Of a stretch of 64,000 bases of DNA, positions 35,338 through 43,357 are shown in pieces (the stretch's first letter is position 1; each line of letters begins with the position of its first letter). The notes under the pieces are model-generated. The model made no database searches. It had not been told where the DNA came from and was given only the letters and a program-made list of their open reading frames with translations. The stretch is from positions 62,001-126,000 of the forward strand of contig CAILAC010000008.1 in the NCBI GenBank assembly GCA_903832055.1, in the 5' to 3' direction. The stretch comes from an uncultured Acidobacteriota bacterium (GTDB lineage Bacteria; Acidobacteriota; Terriglobia; Terriglobales; Acidobacteriaceae). Made by a program: the position numbers and the translations under genes.

Positions 35338-36321
35338 ATGAGTAACGCCGCGACAAGCTCTTCATCGACAACTCCCCGCCGCGTTTTCATGGTGATCTCT
35401 CCGGTCTCACTGGGCTATGCCCGCTTCGCGCTTGAGAGCCTGTTTCGCAATTCCAACGAGCCCCTCCATCTCCATCTCGTCACCGATTCTCTGTCTGACA
35501 AGCAAAAGCTGATCGATGAAGTAACCGAGCGGCAGAATCCCGGCATACATCAATGGTCGGTCTACGCAGAAGACGAGCTCGCTGATCAGGAAGCATCCCT
35601 CTTCGGTCCCTACCCCAGCCTGCGCCTCTTCCGGCACGGTCACCCCTGCTGGCGCAAAATCACTGACCCGCTGCTACTCACGCAGGGAACAGAAGAGATG
35701 GTCCTGCTCGACCCAGATCTTTACTTCCCTAACAAGTTCAGCTTTGAGCCAACTCCCTCAAAAGGCGTCCTGCTCATGTGGCAGAAGCCAAGTTGCCTCG
35801 TACCTCCGCAGATTGTTCGCAAAGCGATGGAACAGGGTATTCAGTTCGCGCACCACGTTGACATCGGCGTTGGCGGTTGGCGCGCTCCCGTTGACCTTGA
35901 CTGGCTGGAGTGGCTTCTCACCCGGCTTGACGTCGGTACGGTTCCGCGTGTGATGCATATAGAAGCGATCGTTTGGGCTGCACTCGCCATGCACATCGGC
36001 GGTGGATACCTTGATCCGCGGTTGTGGCACTGCTGGCACCGCAATCAGCCAAAGCGGATCCTTCGCAAATTGGGATTGCCGGGCATTCACCTGCTGCGCG
36101 TTGAAGACTTTGCTGCAATCAAGTGCTTCCATGCCGGCGGTGAGGCAAAATGGTGGCTCGCCGAGGCTAAACAAAAGGGCTGGCTCGACCAGCAAAAGGA
36201 CCTAACCCAGCCGGGACCCATCATTCCATATGAGCAACTGATGCCGGCAACGTACTACCGGGAACAGCGGGTCAAATCGACGCTCGCCAGGCTCGGTTAC
36301 TACTCTGTTTTTAGAACATGA
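35338..36321 (+). CDS. GT8-like glycosyltransferase (putative)
   Basis: Start taken at ATG 35338, preceded by AAAAGGAC; the frame is open to 35302. About 327 residues. The N-terminus has the nucleotide-diphospho-sugar layout (VFMVISPVSLGYARFALESL), then MVLLDPDLYFPN with the DxD metal motif, as in GT8-type and related transferases. The C-terminal half (HVDIGVGGWRAP, then IKCFHAGGEAKWW) would bind the acceptor. No membrane segment. The donor and acceptor are unknown. It is co-oriented with the next gene and glf. Confidence 0.7.
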   Translation: MSNAATSSSSTTPRRVFMVISPVSLGYARFALESLFRNSNEPLHLHLVTDSLSDKQKLIDEVTERQNPGIHQWSVYAEDELADQEASLFGPYPSLRLFRHGHPCWRKITDPLLLTQGTEEMVLLDPDLYFPNKFSFEPTPSKGVLLMWQKPSCLVPPQIVRKAMEQGIQFAHHVDIGVGGWRAPVDLDWLEWLLTRLDVGTVPRVMHIEAIVWAALAMHIGGGYLDPRLWHCWHRNQPKRILRKLGLPGIHLLRVEDFAAIKCFHAGGEAKWWLAEAKQKGWLDQQKDLTQPGPIIPYEQLMPATYYREQRVKSTLARLGYYSVFRT

Positions 36322-36455
36322 TTCAACTTCCACTTCCCCGCTTGATGGTCAGGAGAGAACGGGCAGAATCCAATCCTTTGCTAGACTTAAATTGATCCCG
36401 CTCTTCTCCTTGATTTCAGGGATTTCAATGTCTGCGAATTCGGAAATTTCTTGCT

Positions 36456-37691
36456 ATGAATCGGACATCGCTTTTGACTGCGCTTAAGGAAAAAATTCGG
36501 TATCGGGTGCAATATCCGCTGCGGTACGCGGCGGACAACGTGCGCCTCTCGCTGAACAGGAAAGGCGTCACGCCGACGCGCATCCTGATCGCGAGTGATA
36601 ACCTCGCGGTTACAAGTGACGAGCAATTCGCACCCCTTTTCGCTGATCGCGACTACATCCGCGAGGAACTTGGAATCATCTTCGATCAGCGCCAGGTCGA
36701 TGAAGTCCTCACTTCCACAAGGGTTGATACATCCAGTTATTCCGCAGTCTTTGCCAAGCTGAGTTTTGTCACACCTGCGCAGTTGGCAATCGAAAAGATC
36801 ACCCGCCTCCGGCATCTCTTCCCTCATCCAGTCAAACTGATTTACTTCGATGGAGATGACGATTCCTGCATTCAATGGGGCGGCGACTTGCTTGCGTTGG
36901 TCGATCTCTATGTCAAGAAGCATATGTTCGCAGACATCAGCTGGTATCAAAAGCAGTTCGTCGGCAAAAACAATCTCACCGACTATGTCTCGCGCGAACA
37001 CGGCATCTCTTTTGCCCAAAATTTCATTCCCCATTCGAATCCTGTACCTGAATCTTTGCTGAACAAGATCGTGCTCGGTTACAACATCGGGCTCGATGAC
37101 AAAATCACCCAGCTCTTCAACGAAACTCGCCCTGCGTTGCCATCGGAAAAGACCGTAGACGTGATGTGCCGCGCCGCATGCAAGCCGGACCTCTGGATCT
37201 ATCCCCTGCGTGGCCCCATCAACCAGGCACTCGCACCGCTGACAACCCAGGGATACAACGTGCTCGTTCCCAATCAACGTGTCGATCAGGCGGGCTACTA
37301 CCAGGAGATGCGCAGCAGTCGCATCTGCATCAGCCCCTTCGGTTATGGAGAACTCTGCTGGCGCGATTTCGAGACCGTTCTCATGGGCTGCCTTCTGGTC
37401 AAGCCCGACATGAGCCACATCCGCACCGAGCCAAACATTTTCATTCCCGGCGTTACTTACGTCCCGGTTAAATGGGATTTCAGCGATCTCGCCGAGGTCT
37501 GCGCCAGGTATCTCGCGGATGACGACGCCAGAATCGCAATCACCCAGCGCGCGTACCAGGTTCTCTCTGACTACTACGCAAACCGTGGCTTTCTCAAGAG
37601 TCTTCGGGAAATTCTGGCGCGTGCTGGCGTTGATTCTTTCGATTCAATTCCTTCTGAACATACAGCCACCCTTCCGGAAGCGAGGAACTGA
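36456..37691 (+). CDS. Exostosin/CgeB-like glycosyltransferase (putative)
   Basis: 411 residues. The second half has a GT-B-like donor lobe: ISPFGYGELCWRDFETVLMGCLLVKPDMSHI is the pattern of exostosin-like and CgeB-like glycosyltransferases in which acidic residues bind the nucleotide. The N-terminal half has ILIASDNLAVTSDEQF and LIYFDGDDDS. No signal peptide or membrane helix is evident, so it is probably cytoplasmic. Its stop is only three bases before the UDP-galactopyranose mutase start, which suggests translational coupling and a galactofuranosyltransferase role (inference). Confidence 0.72.
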   Translation: MNRTSLLTALKEKIRYRVQYPLRYAADNVRLSLNRKGVTPTRILIASDNLAVTSDEQFAPLFADRDYIREELGIIFDQRQVDEVLTSTRVDTSSYSAVFAKLSFVTPAQLAIEKITRLRHLFPHPVKLIYFDGDDDSCIQWGGDLLALVDLYVKKHMFADISWYQKQFVGKNNLTDYVSREHGISFAQNFIPHSNPVPESLLNKIVLGYNIGLDDKITQLFNETRPALPSEKTVDVMCRAACKPDLWIYPLRGPINQALAPLTTQGYNVLVPNQRVDQAGYYQEMRSSRICISPFGYGELCWRDFETVLMGCLLVKPDMSHIRTEPNIFIPGVTYVPVKWDFSDLAEVCARYLADDDARIAITQRAYQVLSDYYANRGFLKSLREILARAGVDSFDSIPSEHTATLPEARN

Positions 37692-37694
37692 ACG

Positions 37695-38813
37695 ATGATG
37701 TATGACTACCTGGTGGTCGGCTCGGGCTTTTTTGGATCCGTCTTCGCCCAGCAAGCTCGTGAAAATGGCAAGAGCGTCTGCATGGTTGAGCGGCGTCCGC
37801 ATATTGGCGGCAACTGTTACAGCTACGAGTATGAAGACACTGGCATCTCCATTCACAAGTACGGCAGCCACATCTTCCACTGCTCTGACGATGAAACATG
37901 GAACTACATCAATCGCTTCACCGCCTTTAATCGTCACCAGCATCGCGTGCTGACTACGCACAAAGGCAAGGTCTTTTCGATGCCGATCAATCTGGGCACA
38001 ATCAACTCATTCTTTGGCACCAATCTTCGCCCTGACGATGTCGCTGCATTCCTCGATACCCAACGCACCTTTGCAGGCAAGCCCAGTAATCTTGAAGAGC
38101 AAGCCATCAGCCTCATCGGTCAACCCCTATACGAAGCATTCATTCGAGGCTATACGCGCAAGCAGTGGGGTTGTGATCCAAAGGATCTTCCAGCCAGCAT
38201 CATTACCCGTTTGCCGGTGCGGCAGTCCTATCACGACGCCTACTTCAATGATCGCTATCAAGGTATCCCGCTTGAAGGCTACACGCCCATCTTCGAGCGA
38301 ATGCTCGAGGGTGTACACGTCGAACTTGGCGTTGACTTCTTTGCTGACCGCGAGATCTGGGAAAAGAAAGCGCGCAAGGTTGTCTACACCGGGCCCATTG
38401 ATCGGTACTTCGACTATTGCTACGGTCAACTGAATTGGCGCTCTGTCCGCTTCGAAATCGAAAAAGTCGCGTCCTCTGACTATCAAGGCGTCTCCGTGAT
38501 GAACTACGCCGACGAAGATACTCCCTTCACGCGCATCCACGAGCCCAAGCACTTCCATCTCGAACGCCCCTGGAACAAGAACACCACAGTTATCGTCAAA
38601 GAGTTTTCGTTCATTGATCCGGATCAGCCTTACTATCCGGTCAACTTCGCCTCTGATCGCGCCATGTATGAAAAATACGCGGAACTCCAGACCCAGCGGC
38701 CAAATGTAATCTTTGGCGGCAGACTCGCCCGCTACAAGTACTACGATATGCACCAGGTCATCGCTGGCGCTTTGGCCGTCGCGCGCAGAGAGCTCAAGGG
38801 CATCGACTCGTAA
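37695..38813 (+). CDS. glf: UDP-galactopyranose mutase
   Basis: 372 residues, the usual length. FAD-binding start YDYLVVGSGFFGSVFAQ, then RPHIGGNCYSYEYED and the substrate-side KYGSHIFHC; FIRGYTRKQWGCDPKDLP and the late RYKYYDMHQVI are family hallmarks. It converts UDP-galactopyranose to UDP-galactofuranose in the cytoplasm with reduced flavin. It is the last gene of the sigma-54 unit, followed by a strong hairpin. It implies galactofuranose in the product; the two genes just upstream are candidates for the transferases. Confidence 0.96.
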   Translation: MMYDYLVVGSGFFGSVFAQQARENGKSVCMVERRPHIGGNCYSYEYEDTGISIHKYGSHIFHCSDDETWNYINRFTAFNRHQHRVLTTHKGKVFSMPINLGTINSFFGTNLRPDDVAAFLDTQRTFAGKPSNLEEQAISLIGQPLYEAFIRGYTRKQWGCDPKDLPASIITRLPVRQSYHDAYFNDRYQGIPLEGYTPIFERMLEGVHVELGVDFFADREIWEKKARKVVYTGPIDRYFDYCYGQLNWRSVRFEIEKVASSDYQGVSVMNYADEDTPFTRIHEPKHFHLERPWNKNTTVIVKEFSFIDPDQPYYPVNFASDRAMYEKYAELQTQRPNVIFGGRLARYKYYDMHQVIAGALAVARRELKGIDS

Positions 38814-38843
38814 CGCGCGTCTGCTGTGAACATCAGCCGCAAA

Positions 38844-38880
38844 CAAATGGGCCACCTTCCTGAAGAAGGTGGCCCATTTG
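38844..38880. terminator. Bidirectional hairpin terminator after glf
   Basis: A perfect 16-bp stem: CAAATGGGCCACCTTC at 38844-38859 pairs with GAAGGTGGCCCATTTG at 38865-38880 around a 5-base loop. It lies between the convergent glf and glycosidase genes and marks the end of the 24-kb unit. T content after the stem is only moderate. Confidence 0.8.
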
Positions 38881-38903
38881 CTTGTTGCACCACGTTGCAG
38901 CCG

Positions 38904-41900
38904 CTATTTGGTCCTGAAAACACTTGCCTGACCAGCGTACGACCACGTCAGAATGTCCTGTATCGCGGTGCGGGCACCCGTGCTTGCCGTGAACCCTACG
39001 TAAGCGCTCGTACCGCCGATCACGGCAGGGATGTCGATGGTGTAGCTATGTGTGAATACCGCTCCCGTTGTTGTATCCGTCACGGTTTCACCCAGTGTTG
39101 TGCCGTTATAAGCAAGGTGAACGCGGAAGATATGGCCACTATGCAGTGATATTTTGGCGGTCGACATATCAACCTTGTTTGTTGACAGATTGACACCGTT
39201 CGTTAGCAGGCCGGTTTGAGAAACCAGAGTCTTCGTCGCACCGTTAAACAGGTTAAATTTGATTGCGACACTCTTTGCAATACCTGCATAGCCGAGTGCA
39301 TCGCCGTTACCGCCCGTTGCATAAGGCCCCTTTGACGCATTCTGCAGCGTAAAGGTAAACCCATCTGCGACTGACTTCGGCAGTTGGAACGTGAAATCTG
39401 TAGTGAATGAACCCGTCGGGACTCTCTTGGCGTTCCAGGCAGCAGCGATTTCTCCATTGCCTCCGTCCGTCAACTGCAAAATGTTTCCGACTAACTTCGA
39501 AGTTCCGTCCAGTACCATCTCCCCAGGAGAGAATCCATTCGTAGGGCCTATCACCCCCGTCGAGATAACGTAAGTGGCAGAGGATACCGGGCTCACAGAA
39601 AAGTTGGGCGCAATCGCGACCGCTTTGATCGTTACAGTCTTACTGACTGAAACCGGCAACGTGAATTTCGTTGAAGCAGTTGTAGGTGTTGTACCGTCCA
39701 GGGTGTAGTAGATCACCGCGCCTGCTGTCGAATCCAGAATCGATACCGCCTGAATGCTTGCATAGGTTGCTGCAGGCACCGAGAAGGATGGCGAATCGGT
39801 GGGTGGGCAAATCACATACTCAGCAGTTGCAACTGAACTCGCGGTGTAGTTCGTCGCCGTTGCAATGGCCTTGATTGTTGTGTTCGCCTTGATGGTGATC
39901 GGGCCAGAATACACTGTCGATGCTGCTGTCGGCGTGCTGCCGTCAACCGTATAGTGCACCGCTGCACCCGCGGTGGCCTCTGCAATCGACACGGTCTGGG
40001 CCGTGGTGTAGGTTCCGGGCGCAACCGAGAATGTCGGTGTAGCCGCAGACGGAAATCCGATGACATACGTCGCACTCGTGACTGCGCTGGGTAAGAGTCC
40101 CTTGCCGATCGCAATCGCCTGGAGGGTCTCGCTCTTGCTGACTGCAATCGCACCGGTATACGCCGTAGAGTATGCAGAGGGGACAGTGCCATCGGTTGTG
40201 TAATAAATGGTCGCTCCCACCGTCGCGTCCGAAATTGTCGCGGTCTGCGCCGTTCCGTATGTTCCCGATGCAAGGGAAATGCTCGGTGGCTGCGTCACAC
40301 TGGTGGCCGCTGTCAACAAGGTCATCGAAAACGGCGGCAACATGAGCGTTGTTGTCGAATTGAATGCGCTCAGCGTCTTGGTGGCGACCTTCACGTTGTT
40401 GGCGGTCTCATTGTTGTCAGTAATGTTGGCAGAAGTAATCTGGCTCATCTGTACTGAACCAGACGGCGCATTCGTCCCCGAAAGCGTCACAGGTAGAGCA
40501 GACGTCTGGTTCAGATTGAACAAAATCGTCGATACCTTGCCTTGATTGAGAAAGGAGAATGACTGCAGGTAATGCGCTCCTGCTAACTGCACGCCGTCGC
40601 TGCTCATTGGCTGGTCCCACGTTGGATTCGCGCCCGTATGCACTGTCTGCAACATGCTGCCACCGATCACGCTATTCGCCAATTCCTGAGTCAGGAACTG
40701 AGGGCGACGACGATTCGTCGTTCCCATGTCCACCACAATGCCCCACATCTTTACCAGCTTCTGGTCACCGCGCAGAAATTCGTACTGCTGCAACGCAAAC
40801 GCGTTCTGGTACTGAACCCCGTTTCGCATCATTAAAAGCATATTTTCTGTATGGGCGATGCCGGCTGCCACAGAGGGCGCAAGTGCATCTAGCTGAGGCT
40901 GCGTGATGTTGCCAATCATGGTGCCAAGATTGGTTTCATACACACTCACTTTAGCCGGAGTACTCGCGATTGCTGCGGCCTGCAAGGTACGCGTCACTTC
41001 TCCAGTTGCATTGTTGAACAGCTCCGGCTCAGCAAACAGTGCCCCGAACAAAGTCGACTGTGCCTCATTATTCGCACTGTAGAGAAGGTACGGAGCAATG
41101 TCGATCGAATCATGCTGTGTACTGTAGCTCAGCAGTCCAGCGTTGTAGCCGGGAACTGCAGCCCATCCATCAAGAACCAGGTCAAACTTGGCGGATTGAA
41201 ATCCGCTGTTCTGCCGTGCCGCGCCAAAAACCTGGTTAGCCCATTGAGGATAGCCAGGATAGGACATCGATTCGCCCTTGAAGACTCCATTCCAGGTCTC
41301 ATTGCCCAATTCAATGTGAATCTTGTTGAATACGGAGGTCCAAGGCTGGCTCTGACCACGCGCAATACGCGATGCCGAGAAGCTGTCTGAACCGTTGCCC
41401 GTCAGATAATTAATGAAATCTGTCATTTCCTGTGGAGTCGTCGCCGTAGGAATCGTGATCCATGGATCGGATCCGACCGCAGCGCACAGCTCAAGGAATT
41501 CATGAATTCCGTACGGAATCGCGTAGGAAATCGTTGCGCTCGAGTTGAATCCTTCACGATAGCGGGCAAAGGGCACCGCAAGCTGGTTAGGAATATCAGA
41601 GCCCAGAGCAGCGCCAGCAGCCATCATACGAATCGTTCCGGGGTTCAACTCCCGCAAGGCTTTCACCACTTCGTCGCGAAAGGCCGTCGTATTCGTTGGA
41701 TCAGAGTTTGTCTGTTGCAGAGATACGTCGTCCAACTCCACATTGGCGCCTGCAACTCCAAAAACCAGCTGTACCGTGCCTACCGCTGAGCCTGTCTCAT
41801 TTGCAGAGAAATTCAGCGTGTAGTCTTGCCAGGAATTTGTAAGCGTCAGCATCTGATTCAGATAAGGAGCATTGGACCCCATCAGTCGTTGCAAGCTCAC

Positions 41901-42647
41901 ATTCAGTTTGTTGCTTCCTCCAACGCCCTTTGCGCGGAACGTAACCTGGAAATTGCCGTTGAGCTGGATGAAGCTCAAATTCTTGAAGGAATCAAAGTAT
42001 TGAGTCACTTTGACAGCCTGCCCCGCTCCGCTCGCGCTCAGCAGAATCGCCTGCTTGCCAGGCGTATTCGGCGAGAGGTCATTCATTTCGGTCGAAACCG
42101 TGCCGCCACCGGTGACTGTATCCCACCAACCCGTATCTCCAGCTCCTGGAAATGAGTTGGTCATCACAAAGTAGTCGCCCACTGCCGCGTTGATGTTCTT
42201 GTCAAACTGGATGATCTGACCGCACCCCGAGCACGTGTTCGGGTTCTTCGTGCTTGATACCACCTTCCCGGTCACGCCTGAAGAGGCTCCGGAAAGTATC
42301 TGGTAGCTGCCACCGCTCCAAAAACCAGTCGGCTGCGAACTGTACTGGTTATCATCCGTGCAGGTATTTGCCGTCACGATTGCACATTTAAGAATGCTGC
42401 GGTATTTCAATCCCTCAAAGCCGGGGTTCTGAAAAACCAGATTCTTCAACATCTGACCTGAATCCCAATACCCCTGGTCACCCAGATTCACGCCCAGCCG
42501 ATGGACGGAAGCCTGCTGCACCGTACTGGTGATTTCAATGTTGGTAGGCGTCTGAGCAAAACCTAAAAGACCGCTTGCCAGAAGAACCGCCGCAAAGACA
42601 GCCCGGCCCACTCGCTTAATTCCGATTCTGTGCATTCCAAATGTCAT
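38904..42647 (-). CDS. Secreted clan-A glycosidase with three chitobiase-C-type repeats and a lectin-like end
   Basis: 1247 residues, AAAGGAG upstream of the ATG. Signal peptide (VFAAVLLASGLLGFAQ). Residues ~35-320 form a carbohydrate-binding-like region (NPGFEGLKYRSI ... WQDYTLNFSANETG). Then a (beta/alpha)8 glycosidase domain (~330-680) with the acid/base Glu450 in ELGNETWN and a likely nucleophile Glu571 in VYETNLGT, the pattern of clan GH-A arabinofuranosidase-like enzymes. Three ~82-residue repeats (PxFSVxxGTYxxxQTVxI...IYYTxDGTxP) match the chitobiase C-terminal module. The last ~200 residues resemble a legume-type lectin domain (DGFTFTLQNASKGPYA). It probably acts outside the cell on a furanose-containing glycan; substrate not proven. 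Paralogues: 48784-51321 and 53841-58793. Confidence 0.88.
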   Translation of the reverse strand: MTFGMHRIGIKRVGRAVFAAVLLASGLLGFAQTPTNIEITSTVQQASVHRLGVNLGDQGYWDSGQMLKNLVFQNPGFEGLKYRSILKCAIVTANTCTDDNQYSSQPTGFWSGGSYQILSGASSGVTGKVVSSTKNPNTCSGCGQIIQFDKNINAAVGDYFVMTNSFPGAGDTGWWDTVTGGGTVSTEMNDLSPNTPGKQAILLSASGAGQAVKVTQYFDSFKNLSFIQLNGNFQVTFRAKGVGGSNKLNVSLQRLMGSNAPYLNQMLTLTNSWQDYTLNFSANETGSAVGTVQLVFGVAGANVELDDVSLQQTNSDPTNTTAFRDEVVKALRELNPGTIRMMAAGAALGSDIPNQLAVPFARYREGFNSSATISYAIPYGIHEFLELCAAVGSDPWITIPTATTPQEMTDFINYLTGNGSDSFSASRIARGQSQPWTSVFNKIHIELGNETWNGVFKGESMSYPGYPQWANQVFGAARQNSGFQSAKFDLVLDGWAAVPGYNAGLLSYSTQHDSIDIAPYLLYSANNEAQSTLFGALFAEPELFNNATGEVTRTLQAAAIASTPAKVSVYETNLGTMIGNITQPQLDALAPSVAAGIAHTENMLLMMRNGVQYQNAFALQQYEFLRGDQKLVKMWGIVVDMGTTNRRRPQFLTQELANSVIGGSMLQTVHTGANPTWDQPMSSDGVQLAGAHYLQSFSFLNQGKVSTILFNLNQTSALPVTLSGTNAPSGSVQMSQITSANITDNNETANNVKVATKTLSAFNSTTTLMLPPFSMTLLTAATSVTQPPSISLASGTYGTAQTATISDATVGATIYYTTDGTVPSAYSTAYTGAIAVSKSETLQAIAIGKGLLPSAVTSATYVIGFPSAATPTFSVAPGTYTTAQTVSIAEATAGAAVHYTVDGSTPTAASTVYSGPITIKANTTIKAIATATNYTASSVATAEYVICPPTDSPSFSVPAATYASIQAVSILDSTAGAVIYYTLDGTTPTTASTKFTLPVSVSKTVTIKAVAIAPNFSVSPVSSATYVISTGVIGPTNGFSPGEMVLDGTSKLVGNILQLTDGGNGEIAAAWNAKRVPTGSFTTDFTFQLPKSVADGFTFTLQNASKGPYATGGNGDALGYAGIAKSVAIKFNLFNGATKTLVSQTGLLTNGVNLSTNKVDMSTAKISLHSGHIFRVHLAYNGTTLGETVTDTTTGAVFTHSYTIDIPAVIGGTSAYVGFTASTGARTAIQDILTWSYAGQASVFRTK
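39566..40305 (-). repeat. Three tandem ~246-bp intragenic repeats
   Basis: These encode the three chitobiase-C-type modules of the 38904-42647 protein. Each unit shows the IYYT/VHYT...DGTxP core and ends with a (S/A)TYVI-like strand. The copies differ at many positions, so the array is old rather than freshly amplified. Confidence 0.8.
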
Positions 42648-43357
42648 GAGAGCAGAACTCCTTTATGAAACTCAGGCAGGGATATAGTGATGACTGCACT
42701 GCACATGGTTCTTAAGTTTGTCTGGGCACCATCGAACTGCAACGATGAACCCGGACCTCGAAGAGAACAGGTAACGTGAAAAAAGATTACCACGGTTTTA
42801 CCACTTTGGTTACCCTGCGTCCCCAGAAAGTTCTGGGGGCCTACACCCTCTGCTGATTCCGCATGGCCATTTAGCGTCAGCAACGTCTGATAACAGGCGA
42901 TTTATCGGACATATGAACTTTCAGCGGCGAACCTAAACCCCTTGAAATTCGACATGGAACAGGAAATAGAGAAAAAATAGATGATTGAAAATAAAGCACT
43001 AATATCCACATTTAATGATAAAATTGCGCCTCACGGTGACGTTCAGAAATGCCATTCCCGCGCGAACGGATCCAGAATCACCATAATAGGCACTGTGTCA
43101 GGAATTTCACATCACTTTAGTAATCTTCGGTTACCTGCAAATGGTTACCAATCCCGCTCATTTCGACGCTCATCCTCCTTCCTCAGCCCTTCCCATTCGG
43201 CACAAGCATCAGAATTTTCCCAGGCCGGTTGACTGAAACGTTTGTGGCCTGTGTTCCTTTGCATTTTTGATGTAGCCTCTAATCGAGTGAGCCGAAGGTC
43301 AATGCGATCCTTCGCCCAAACCCTGAGCCTTTCTCAGGAATCTTCGAGGACTGCGGT
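42648..43357. other. Divergent intergenic region with repeated GGTTACC boxes
   Basis: 710 bases between the divergent glycosidase and S9-peptidase genes, AT-richer than the flanks. The heptamer GGTTACC occurs three times (42808-42814, 43129-43135, 43143-43149); the last two are 14 bases apart. Related TTACCAC elements lie near 42787-42803. A possible ORF at 42981-43232 has no family features and I do not call it. Confidence 0.5.
42808..43149. promoter_or_regulatory. Three GGTTACC boxes, possible operator set
   Basis: Exact copies at 42808-42814, 43129-43135 and 43143-43149. GGTTACC is nearly self-complementary (GGT-N-ACC), as many repressor half-sites are. The 14-base centre-to-centre spacing of the last pair is not a whole number of helical turns. 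Function is only suggested by repetition. Confidence 0.25.

Noticed and set aside
36387-37418. 343-codon minus-strand frame
   Set aside because: It is fully antisense to the glycosyltransferase at 36456-37691 and shows no family motif.
42644-42883. 79-codon minus-strand frame upstream of the glycosidase
   Set aside because: It overlaps the ribosome site and start of the glycosidase gene and has no domain features.
42981-43232. 83-codon + strand frame in the glycosidase/peptidase gap
   Set aside because: AT-rich start, no ribosome site, no recognisable fold; it also contains two of the GGTTACC boxes.
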